A stretch of 64,000 nucleotides of DNA from Parasponia andersonii (Eukaryota; Streptophyta; Magnoliopsida; Rosales; Cannabaceae), in contig JXTB01000386.1 in the NCBI GenBank assembly GCA_002914805.1, positions 118,531-182,530 of the forward strand. The letters run 5' to 3'. The notes under the pieces are model-generated. The model made no database searches, was not told the origin of the DNA, and worked only from the letters and a program-made list of their open reading frames with translations. Shown in pieces: positions 1 to 12,500 of this stretch. The position numbers were made by a program, and so were the translations under genes. Position 1 is the stretch's first letter, and each line of letters begins with the position of its first letter.

Positions 1-1575
1 GAAGTCTCTCCTCTGGCAGAGTGACGAACCTTGATCCAATTTCTGTTAGAAGGGCCTGAAGAGAAGTGATTTTTATGTATGTCACTGAGTTGGAATGAAA
101 ATAAAGAAAAACAAAAAGGGTTGGGGTAATCAAAAAGGAAAAAGAGCACATCTTTCAGCCTTCTTCTTTCTACAAACGCAATAGGAACACTAGGAAAAAG
201 TTCAATATATTGTAAAACACGCATCCCATACTTACATGGAAAATAATGATGTGTATATGTGCATATAAGTTTGCACCTGTGTACAAATACAGACTGAACA
301 TACATATATTCATGAATATAAAAGAAAAATCTCATATGCAATAGTCACCTCAAGTTCACTGGCCAAATTTGAATGCCTGCTTCTAAGAGCCTCCATTATA
401 TCCTTTGCAGCATCAAAAGCACTGGCAGCAGAAGCCACAAAACCCAAAGGACCATTACGCCGTAATGCATTCTGACCACTATCATTGATAACTGAAGAAC
501 TTTGCTGCATAGGCGGGTCATTCCCTGCATGCACACTACTGTCCACACCAGTGGACCTTTCAGGTTCCTGCCCATGTGTATTTCCACCATCATGCGAACC
601 AATGCCACCACTGGATTGAGTTGCTTGGTGAGCTTGATTCTCCGAGGATAAAGCACCCCCAGCATGACCCTGTACTCTTGAATTTCCATCACCAACTAAG
701 CCAACGGAAGCAGAAATGGTACCAGATACTCCTTGCTGCATTCTTTGTTGAGCCATTGCCATTCTATTTGCTTCAGATTTACTCGCAACATCACGTCGTT
801 CAAGCAAATATGTGCGCAGCCAATAATACAGGGCCTGAAATTTAATAACAAGAGAATCAAATTCTGTCAAACAAGTAAAAAAGTAAACTAATTCATTAAA
901 AGCTATCAAATACATAGAGCATTTACCTGAGGATAAACAGTCGCAACTTTTAGTAGAACAAGTTTGCAATGAGAAGCTTCTGATCTCTGCAAAGAAAGTA
1001 GGAGTTGTGGGATCCATGAAAGCCAAACCCAGTGGGGAATTTGGTCTAAATGCTTGTCAAAGGCCCTTCCCACAGGTTCGTTGGGAGTATCAAAGCTAAG
1101 CAGATACAGAACACGAGCTAGATGGCTTCTTGAGTTAGATATGCCAAATTTTATGCCTTGAAGAAAGCAGCTGACAGCGTATTCCAGCCAAATCTCTTCC
1201 TGAGTTTCCTTGTAAGCCTGTATATGGGGGAAAAATCAAACAGCGCTAGAAAACTCGGTATTTATATCAGGTAAACAATGACCAAATGAGTGTGGAGAAT
1301 ATAAAGATTAGTACCACATCACAATAATTTCCCCAGCTTATCCATCCTTTCGGCAAATTTTTAAATAGGCTTATGGCATTGGAGTATGCAAGATTGGCAC
1401 CTTCAGAGTCATTTAGCTTTAACAGGAAATCCCCTTTTAGACGATGTATTTCTGCTTTGTGCTTCACAGAAAAATACTCTAGATTCGTGTTATTGATAAG
1501 ATTAAGACCACTGTTAACCTCCCCTTTCATTTCAAGATAAGCTTGTGCCTGCTCTCTTATCTTAGTAAAGGCCTC
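1..1575 (-). CDS. TRA1: TRA1 exons 28-31 (residues 3018-3381), FAT end, linker and start of kinase-like region; truncated by window
   Basis: Exons are 1575-1315, 1217-927, 834-349 and 55-1. Exons 28-29 finish the FAT repeats (IHRLKGDFLLKLNDSEGANL, FGISNSRSHLARVLYLLSFD). Exon 30 starts with ALYYWLRTYLLERRDVA and continues into a long Gly/Ser/Gln/Asn-rich linker of about 120 residues with no predicted fold. Exon 31 reads LLTEIGSRFVTLPEERL before the edge. The kinase-like domain and FATC tail must lie just left of position 1. What those exons look like in this genome can be seen in the degraded paralogue at 30883-32040. Confidence 0.93.
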
Positions 1576-4500
1576 CTGCAAGCATAGACCATAAGCAGAG
1601 ATGAGAAACCTCTTAGTGCAAATGCTTCAGAAGGTGTTCAGGAACCATCCAAGTTACGGAGAACAGAAAAGGAAACATTAAAGGAAATGCATATTGTCCG
1701 CTTTTCTGGACATTTATTTAAGATCATTACAGTGAAAAAACAGGTACAGTTCAAAGGAAATACGTATTGTATGCCGCTCTGAACATTTATTATCACCAGT
1801 TTGATGGTATCTAAAACTTATCACTTCAGTTGTGGGAACATTACAAGACAAACAATCCAATGATTCAAATTATAGTTAAAAGGTTGACTTAAAATTAAGA
1901 AATCAAAGACCACACTTAAAGGGACTTTTAAATTTCTCGTCTAAATGCAAAAGTTCTGCACTGTGAAGACCAAAGAACAACAAATACAACTATCAATAGA
2001 CATGTAGTCTAGGGAACGGAGAGAAAATACATTCCGCCCTTACCAAGTAGATAACACAATGTATAGTTTTTCATACCTGCACTTCCATAGTTGCATGGCC
2101 ATACATCTTTTCAAGAATTGTCACACATACATCATAAAGGCCTTGCTTACGAGCAATGTGAGCAAGCTTGTTAACATTCCAGGCTTTGTCACGAAAACCA
2201 AGGTGATGAAGTTGTGGATTTGTGGTGTTAAAATCCTTGAATGCATCAATGACTGAAGTATACATTTCATTCCTCCATTGAAGCAAATCATACCAAACTG
2301 ACATATTATCCCATTTATTTGGAGTTCTCAATCTCCAAGTCTCAAGAATGTCTTTTAGATCCGAATAAAGATTACCAGGTACACCAACAACAGAACTTCC
2401 AGAGAGTTTGTTTCCATTGGAAATGTCCACAAGAATTCTAGCTGATTCTTGAACTTCGACAAGCTGCTGGAATTGCTGCAAAAGAGGGATCCTGGAATAA
2501 ACAGACATCTCTGGCAACTGCCACCATTGCTCTAAAGCAAGATCAACACCTTTACCTACTATGTTTTCTGCATCCCCCACACCATTTGCATTTCTATCAT
2601 GAAGTGCGAAATATGCCTGGATGAGTCTAAGTTTTGGAGTTTCTTCCATTTGAGCCTTCGGAATTACATGGTCCTTCATGTATGCCCAATCAGGCAACTT
2701 CCACAAACTATCCACAAGTATTTCATAATTCTCAATACTCTTGCCAAAATCTACCAATGCATCCCACTGACTTAGCTGTGTAGCACAGTAAAGCCACTGT
2801 TCTTCCCAAAGACACATCTCAGCCTTTGGTACTGTATTGTTATGCGTCCCTTGAGTTGCCTTAACCATTGCTTGGTAAAAGAGGCTTTGAGCACGCTGCC
2901 AATAACCATGCTGAACTAGTGAAAGTCCAGCCCTGGTTTCTGCAGTAACTGACTTCTTCTTCCATAATCCACACCTCATATCTTCCTCATTGAGTAAACG
3001 ATAAAGCTCAGCCAGAGATTCAGAACACTTTGTTTCATTCAGAAATAACATAACATGGCTTTCTAGCAGGGCTAATGCAATGTGCCAAGCATTATAAGTC
3101 TTTCCAATATATTTGATGAGCTCACTTGGCATCCGAGGTTGAGGATGGCTTAACTGAAGCCCTTCTAAAAGTGCTTGCACAACATTGGGTCGACTTGCTT
3201 GCTGTTTCTTGTGATAATCTTTTGAGAGGAGAGCAATCATTGGTTTAGCTAGTGTGACCTGCTCTTCTTTCAGTAAGGTCACCCAGACAATGGGAAACAC
3301 CAACACCCACAGATGGTATGCGACATTTGCATCAGTATGAGCCAACTCTCTCAACGGCATAAGTAGGTCAGCCACCTAGAAGAGGGAGAAAAAGGTCAAA
3401 CTTCCAATTGTAATTGAACACTAAATCGTAAAAGTTTTTCTTATTTCAAGTTGGGTTACCACCAACAGCCACAAAACACCTTGACAAGACAGTGCTAAAA
3501 ACTTGAGCATAACCAGTTATACTAGAGGAAACATTAGAACACATGGACTACATATTTTGACACTTGGTCAATTGTTGCTATCATAATTGATAACTTGCGT
3601 CAGTGCAAATAATTACTAGAGTTACCTTTAGTTTGCTCATCTCATTTAGAAACTGTGCATGCTTAAGCACAAGCATATCAAATGTTAAAGGAGCATCCTC
3701 AGAACCCTCTGATACATCAGTAGCCTGGTGCAGCATCCCAGAAGATTCTGGAAGACTCCCTGAAACTATCAATGATGGCACCCTTGCAGAGTTTGGAGCC
3801 AGCGTAATAGGTTTATCCTCAACTAAGATCGCCAAAAGAAGATCAAGGCCCTGTTTGAGCCAAAAAATATCACTTACAGCTTCCCAGTCCTGAAATTGAA
3901 TAATGAACTGCAGCCTTATAAACAACGTTTTCTGAAGAGACTCATGGTACAGTAAGAAGAACTTCATCCTCATTTCAGGATCTTTTGCCCGCAGTCCAAG
4001 CATGGATTGTCTTTCCACCCTCTGAAACACCTCTTGACGCAGGGATAGAGGATATCTGGAACATTTAATAATAATCTGGAAGTCAAGAACACTTATAAAA
4101 ACAACAGCAACAACAACAATAATAAAAATAACAAAGAACAACAATAATAATGATAGTGGAGTAATAAGAAGAAAAGTAATAATAGTATTCCAGAACAATC
4201 CAAACAGATTCCAAAATGTTACTTGCCTATTTGCATCAGAACATAAGCCATAAAGAAGCTGAAGATATTTCCTCTCCCATTCCTCCAGGACAGCCTGGGA
4301 GAAGTTTTGCTTATCAACTTGTGAAAGCTTCTGAAGAAATGAGACTATTTCCTTAGGGGTAAGAAAAGCATTTGACATGGCTGATGTGCCTGGCTTGGTA
4401 AAATCATCTTCAATCCACCCTTTTATCACATCAAGTATGCAAAGAAGCACACTAGCATCAGTACCTTTCTCCGAGAGCAAAGCATTCAATATCTGAGTTA

Positions 4501-6512
4501 TGGATCGTTTGCATTCTGGAATACTCATGACCCTTTCACTAATGAGTTTCAAAACAGATTTTAAATTGGAAATGACTGCTCCAACATCAGCACCCTGACG
4601 TGAAGAACTAACGGCAGAATCTGGATCCTTTGTTTGACCCTGACAAGGTTGGAAAATCTAGTTACTGACACAAACATGTAGAAAGCAATTCAAAAAATTT
4701 AAAGAACTTAAATTCTTACATTTCACCTTTCGTTTCTTGGTAAATTTCGTTGTTTCTCATGAAACAAGCAAAAAAAGAAAAAGAAAAAGAAAAAGAAAAA
4801 AAGAAAAAAAAAAGAAGCAAAAAACATAACAAAATCCCAAAACAAAGAAAAGAAACCTTAAGATGAAAATCATGGCATTTAAAATTCCATACAAAAAAGG
4901 TGGAAAGGTAAAATTAAAACAGTGACGAGTTTGATAACCAAGAGGACATACAGCATCATAGTCAAATGACGAAAAGATGCATCCGTCATATTGAAATCAA
5001 CCAATATTTTATAGAAGATCACTTCAGACGGCCTGATAATTGATCATTGGTTCTTTTAGAACCCTCAAATGCTTCACCATATTACGTACTACCAACTCTA
5101 GAGGGCAATGTTAAAGTAAAGGATAAACCCAATGCATAGTATTACAAGGGATATTGATAAAGTGAAACGAGGATCAACCAGCATCCACCATTTCATTCTC
5201 TTCTATGGTATCTAAAAGATTTAAAACCATGTAACCATTGTAATCCACAGCAACTTCAATGGAAATTATCACTGGGATCCTTTTGCGACTTGATCATAAA
5301 ACAACCCACCACCACAGAAAGGAAAAGAAAATTCGGGATCAATTCCATCTTAAGACATCCCAACAATTAAAAGGAATAAGATGAGGGAGACAAGAAGAAT
5401 AAGAAGATGCACACAGTTTTACCAAGGACGATGAACAAAAGTGTGTACTAACTGAATAAAGACGCCACAATCAGCAGGGACTGAAAAAAAAAAAGAACTA
5501 ATACAGTACGCATACAAAATTTATAAAACAAAAATGAATAACTCCACACACAAAATAATTTATTAGTAAGTAGAGAAACTTATTGAAAACAAAGAGTGCA
5601 GTGCAGACTTGACAAGACATCCACAGCCTAAAGAAGAAGCTACTAAACATACTTATCTAGACAAACAGAGGCCAATCAATAAATTATTTTGACCAAAAAC
5701 AATGCTGTAAATGTTTAATTACAGAAAGTCACATACATACACGGTGCTTAATCCTATCCGACAACTTAATTTCACCAACTGGGAAATCATTTTAAAAAAA
5801 AAATTCTATTCCTCTCTAGCAAAAATGCCCACATTAAAGCCACTGCAGCTTTGTTCAAAATCACTGTCCCTCTTACTAAACCCAGTCAGAAACTCAAGGA
5901 AAAAAACAGCTTGACATCTCCCCATAACAGCCCCAATATATTAGAAGTGGCAAACAGATTATAGCTTGTTTATAACCATAATATATAAACTACTGACATG
6001 GAACTAAAATGGGGGCCCCAAGGACAATAACTTATGATAAAGGATGAAGCACACACCTGTCTCAAATGAGAACCAGACGAGGAACCCATATCTCTGGCCA
6101 GGCGTTGAAGGATACGAACCAAGATAAAAGGATCGGTGAAGTTCTTCTGCACCTCCGTCAAGGTTTTGATTACAAGTAGAATGAAGCTTATTGGACTGGA
6201 AGTGCTTTCTTCATTTGATGTTTGAAGAGCTGTGACAGTATTAATATGTTTCTGTATCAGCTCGTCAACCTTATGATATAATAACTTCACATCTTGTGGT
6301 GTAGTAGCTGCTTCTTGTGGGAAAGCTACAAAGACCAGCTTCAACAGGGAGCACAATGACTTTCCGGCATCTAACAGTTTATACTTGAAACAGGGTTCAA
6401 GAATCTGTAAAACAGTTCCCCCCCACCCCCCAAAAAAAAAAAAAAAAACAGAAACGGGTAAACATAAAGAAGAGAGATAAATAAAAAGATTTAGGTAATT
6501 GCATGCTAGTCA

Positions 6513-6543
<31 letters not shown>

Positions 6544-9500
6544 GGTAGTTTTTTTTTTTTAACCTATGTATAGGTATTTTTTTTAGTCGTTAGATCTCAT
6601 CTAATGGTGATCCAATAGTTATAATTATGTGCATATACGTGCATCATTAATGCTATTTCTCTCATTTTTTACTATTAAAAGACATGCACGATAAATTTTA
6701 ATTGGCCAAAACAATACCTCTATATAGATTAAAAAAAAATACCTGTTGGATTGGTGCTCATATATGTATGTGCATATATACATAAAAGTACATACACAAG
6801 TGGCGTACCTGGGAGATCTGGTTAATGTTATTTCTAATGAACAAATGCGGCTGCTTCTCTAGAACCTTGTTCATGACATCCAAACCCTGAGCAAGGGCTG
6901 TGGAGGGGTCCTTAGACTGAGATTGTTGAATGCTGCTAAGCAACTTCTCAAGATAATTGAATTTAACATTGGCATTTGGCCAAACCTCCAAAGCTTGTGA
7001 AAGTAGCTCTAAAGCTTGTTTGTACATAGTAGTTGCTTCCCTGTCCTTAGGCTCTATAACAAGGGCAACCTGTTTCAAGAAGCCATGAAAATTCACCTCA
7101 GAGGCATTCAAACATGAAAGCTTTTCTGCAGGCCATGGACAATCATGAAGTGTGTAGAAAAAGAGCTAAACTAATATGTAGGGCTAGGATGAAAGATGCA
7201 CTGGGACATCAAAAGAAGGTTGCCTCTACAATGTCAGTATATGCAATGCAAGACACTTTATATTTGTGTCGGACATAATGAGTCTGTATATAAATACACG
7301 CATATATTAATAATACATATTGAGACGCATGCAATTCCCGATAAATGATTCAAGCGTACAAAAACATTAAACAAAATTCTGTCACTGCATAAACAGATTC
7401 AAATTTAAAATAAGTTAAAGGAAGCAATACTTAATAGGAAATACAACTATGTAATATTAAGTAATGAGGTTTCCAGTCTACAAAGCTAACATTCTGAGTG
7501 GATCAAACCCATTTCTAAAAAGTTGAATAACAAGTTGATGGAAGCCTCACCCTTATAAGGAAATTGATAATCATTTCTTCCATAGCGGCATTGGGCTTGA
7601 ATTCTTCATCAGGTTGGCTAGCAGGTCCAGGGGTCTCTATGTTAGGGATTGATGATGCACCTCCGGGTGACATGACACAAAGTGATTGAAGACCAGGTTC
7701 AACTTTGACGCGTTTAGTTGTATCTTCAGGGAATGTACTCCCATCTACAGAACGCCTAGGATCAGTATTAACAGGGACTGGATTAAAACACTCCGTCTGG
7801 TTGGGTATGTCACTCCCTGCCACTACTTTCATCTCATTTTGCCTCTGCCTTTCCCATCCGACCACCAAACCAGCAAGCTCAATGGCGAGACGCCTGTTTT
7901 CCGCTGTAGTGTTAAAAGGCAATCCAAGTCTGCTGAGAGAATTCACCATTTGAGGCACAAACTGAGCTCTGCAGCTGTAGAAGAGATCTGAATGGCGCAC
8001 AATGAGCTGGAAAATGTGAATCAAATTAGGGACTGAGTGACCTTCTTCAACAAGAATCTTTTTTGTGTATCGGATCCAAATTGGCATACGAGAATCCCCA
8101 ACAAGGGGCAACCTTCGTGGAAGTGCTGGCATTAGTATATCAAGGGCTTGTTTGACCAGCATTTTGTTCTCTTGCTGGCATGTTCTAAGAAGTGCTACAA
8201 AAACCTGCACTCAAAAATATACTTCAGGAATTCAGTGACTAAAATGAAATTTGTACACGCCTGCATTTCAAATTAGTGACAAGTACATAAGAGCTCTGCA
8301 GACTGACTGCAACTATCATTTACCGTACCTGGAGTATAATTTTTTCTGGGGCCTGATAGGCCTCCAAGAAGTGGCAGACATTCACAAATGCCCACTGTTT
8401 ACTGGCACTGTCTTCACGTTTAAGATGATTCCAGCCAAATTTGATCAGCTCTTTTCTATGATGGACAAGGTCATTCTGGAGATACTTAAGAAGCAAAGTT
8501 GCAAGCTGCAGAAGTTCTATTCTTAAAGGCTCATCATACTCCGCAGAAACCTACAAAGAAGAGAAATGGAAGCATATTGTGGCATGTAAAAAATACAGTA
8601 GGAAAAAACATGTATTGGCAAACACAAAACATAAAAAGAAAGTAGAAAATACCTCTTCTGGAGGATCAAGAAGTTTGTCGACAATTGTTTTAATAATAAT
8701 TGGGTCAACAACGTCCCAACTTTGATCATTTTGGAAAGCGTGAGCAAGCATTGGAAGAATGAGCATTTGCATTATAATAACCAAGTGATCATGACCAAGT
8801 TGTTTCGATTGGAAAAGGTCTAAAAAATGTAAAAGAAGTGCTTTTTTCAAGTTAGGAGGGTAACCTTCAGCGACCTGAAAGATAGGTAGATAAATGCAGT
8901 CATCAACACGGTAATATAACATGAGAAATGACAGAAAAAGGAATGGCAGAAAGTGAGAGATCTAATCAAAGATATAATACCTCGATGATATAGAACTCCT
9001 TCAAAAATGTATAATCAATGCGGCTATGAAACAAAAAGATTGAAAGTATATCGAAAAGAACATTCACTTCAGTTTTTTCATGTCGCAGATAATTCAGGAC
9101 GCATTTGACAAGCCATTTGCTTTCTTTAACCTGCAATATAAGGTTAACAATGAAAATAAGATTTGAGGACAACGAATTAATTCATCCACACAAAGAAGCT
9201 CAAAAAAATTTATTTTATTTTACTTATTTATTTATTTATTTATTGCTTGAAACAAGCTTAAGAAACTGAAAGAGCAAGATAAGTCACTCCACATATCATA
9301 AATAAGAACAGAAGAACAACATATTAAAATATGTAGAAATTCGAATTTAGATAAATTAGACATTTACATAAAAGGGTATATAACTAACTAATGGGAACAT
9401 TAATTACCGAAAACTTAAAAAGGAATATACTTAGTATTAAAGAGAATGAAAAGTGAAATATACATTCGAAAAAGTTATTTGAGCCACAATCAAAATATCA

Positions 9501-12500
9501 ATTATAGATAAAATATCGACACATGGAAATCATACTTAACTGGCACCATGTAAAGATCGCTTGTAAATAACTATCAAACAAAAACTCTGAAACCAATGTC
9601 CCAACCACATTCTTTAGCAATAAACAAAAAATTAAAATCAACAAAAAAATTAAAAAAATGATCTTTTCAAAGAGAGCATTTGCAGTTATAGAAAAGAGCT
9701 AGTTATCAAGAAATTAAAATTGTTGTCCTATGTTACAGCATCCAATGCTATGAGAGACCAAAGGAAAAATAAATCTGCATCTGTTGCTAACTAAAAATAC
9801 TAAATCATAAATAACTCACCTGCACCAAGTCCAGCTCCTGTTCATTCTGCAACCGAGATATTCTAGCAGGTGACTTCCAAACAAGTACTAATGTATCAAA
9901 CACAGCACGATTGTTTTGTAGCCACCCGGGTATCAATTTAACCAAAGTTTTAACAAGTGCAAGTCCCCGAAAATAAGTATCAGAAGTTGCTGCAGGTGGT
10001 GCAGATGGGGGATTAGAACTTTCAGGTGGGGGTGTAGTAAGACCTTCCTCACCTACTAGAGAAGTAGGTGGAGTTGATGACCCTGGAGAAATCACCACTT
10101 CAGATTTTGGAACAAAGTCTGGAAAGGCACTAGCAAGTATCTTTTGTGGTGACTTTGCAAGCTCATCCCTTAAAGGCTGCCCAGCATCTGATTGTATAAT
10201 ATACATAAATCTGAATGTACAACAGGAAATTAAATAAATATAAAGCAGAAGAATAAAATCTCCCATCAACAAAGGAAAAAAAAACATGAAAAACAAATAA
10301 ATACACACCAGAAACAATAACAAGAAAAAGTGAGAATCTTAAAGGGAAACTAAAACTCTCACCGTCTGAAATATTTTGGCTCATTTAGTCTGGCAAGAAA
10401 ATAATCAACAGCAGGTGTTGCATAACGATTCAAAAACTTTGTAAGAGGAGGGCGATATGGACTGTTGATTTCACTGTATACTTGTCCTGGGGGAAGAGCT
10501 CCTTCCAATTCAATGGTTAAGGTGACAAGTTCGTCAAGGAACTTTGATGCAGCCATGGGAAGTAGGTGGAAAAGCTCAATAATAGCTGCATAGATTAGAA
10601 TTGATAAATGGGCATCAGGTTAGGAAGACAAGCAACTACTACCATAAATAGGCAAGACCTAAACAGATTACCTGCAGCAATTTTGGGTTCTTCACCAGCC
10701 TTCCATGACTTCTGACTCTGTGCAAGTTTCTCAGGCTCCAACCATTTCTTTAAGTGTTCTAGCAACTTGTTACCCAAGGCAACATTAAACCAATTGGACA
10801 GTAATTCAAGCAGACGAGCCAGACCTTGGAGAAGAGGCATGCTAAGGTTCTTGGTATGAGCCAAGTTTACCAATATAGGCCTGAGGCTGTTCTGCAAAAG
10901 TTCTTTAGGCATTTTCTGCTGATTAATAACCTGAAAGGCAATGAAACATAAAGTGGAATGAGCAATAAACTTTTTAAGTATTCTCCACCAAAAAAGTCAA
11001 AGTGACTAAAGTTCACAAAGGAAGTATTTCCAAATAAAATGACACATAATATGACTAGTTTTTGTCCACAAACCATCTGCCATATTTCTACCAGAAAATG
11101 TACATGAGAGACAAGATAAGCCAGATCGCTTAGCCAAAAATACAAACCAAACTACTAAACGCTAAAAAAAACTGAAAACATAACATAATGACAGCTGCTA
11201 GTCTTTTGGAATATACATTGTACGTAATATTGTCATTGACTAAGAAGAAATAAATAAAACAAGAGAGAAGCAAACAAAACCTGTCGCAGGCCCTCTTTCC
11301 CAACAGCAACAATTTCCAGTGTTCGACAGGTCAAAGATTTAAAGAACATGGAAATGATCTTTGCACGCAAATCAGAATGATTTGGTGTTTTAAAATCTGC
11401 CCAGGCCATTGTCGTACAGAGGAGCTCAATGCAGGCTGTTTTAAGCTTGGTTAACGATGTAGCCACCTTTGGGTTCATAAACTTCACAACCCATACAGTT
11501 TCATCAGCCTCAGCTATTTGCAATGCTTCTTGGAGAAAATTAACTAATTCTTGGGTCAACTTGAGAAGAGGTGGTCTCAAGGCCAAGCAAAAATTCAAAG
11601 CTGTAACTGTGCCAACCTATTTGCAAGAGAAAGTTAGTAAGCAATTTGTTACAAGACATTGAGGATAATTAGCAAATGCCAAATAGCGTACCTGTTGATC
11701 AACAGTCTTTGACCGGAGTGGCCGAACTAACAGAGGCTGCAAAAGAGGTTGATACAGAGGCTCCAACAGCTCAGATACCTCACTACCAGTCCTACTAGCT
11801 AGAAGTGCCAAACATGACTGCACATTCTTTCTCACAATAATAGATGCATTTGAATTAAATAGTTCCGAGGCAAGGAACTCAACTACTCCTTGAAAACTTT
11901 GCCTGCGTGGTTCACTGTTTGCTTCATCAACATTGTTAACTACGCGAAGAACCTGAGTAAGCACTTGACCTGTCTCCTCCTGCTCTTTGCTAGCATAGAC
12001 AGGGAGTCTTTTAAGAACGTATACCAGGCCTCGAACGATTCTTACTTGGAAAAGGCATAAAGTCTCAACAGTGACCTTTCCGACTAAAGCACCAAGACCC
12101 ACAACACCTCCAATTTGTGCTTGCCACGTAGTTCCATAGCAACAATGCAAAAGACGAGGCAAAAGTTGCTCGAAAATTGGTATGCGGACGCTTGGAGGAG
12201 GTGAATATACAGGATTCATCGATGGACTGGAGACTATCATCGGAGTACCAGGGCCTTTTGACATCAGCACATCAGCATGTTTTGTGCGAGCAAGAAACAG
12301 AAGTGTTTCAGCAAACACATTTAGAGCATTAAGAGCAGCTTTAGCGTGAAGCCTATTTTCATCTGCTAGCACATCAACTAAAGCATCTAAAAATAATAAA
12401 GGGTCTAACTCTTTGAGGTTCGAAGAATTACTATTCTTTAGCCTCATACTAGCATTAACATTTGATGCAAGCATAGGACCTCCAAGTGCAGTAGTCAAAG

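Noticed and set aside
10188..10210. Use of the later CAG acceptor for TRA1 exon 18
   Set aside because: It would shift the frame and lose the conserved FMYII stretch. The acceptor ending at 10211 keeps both.
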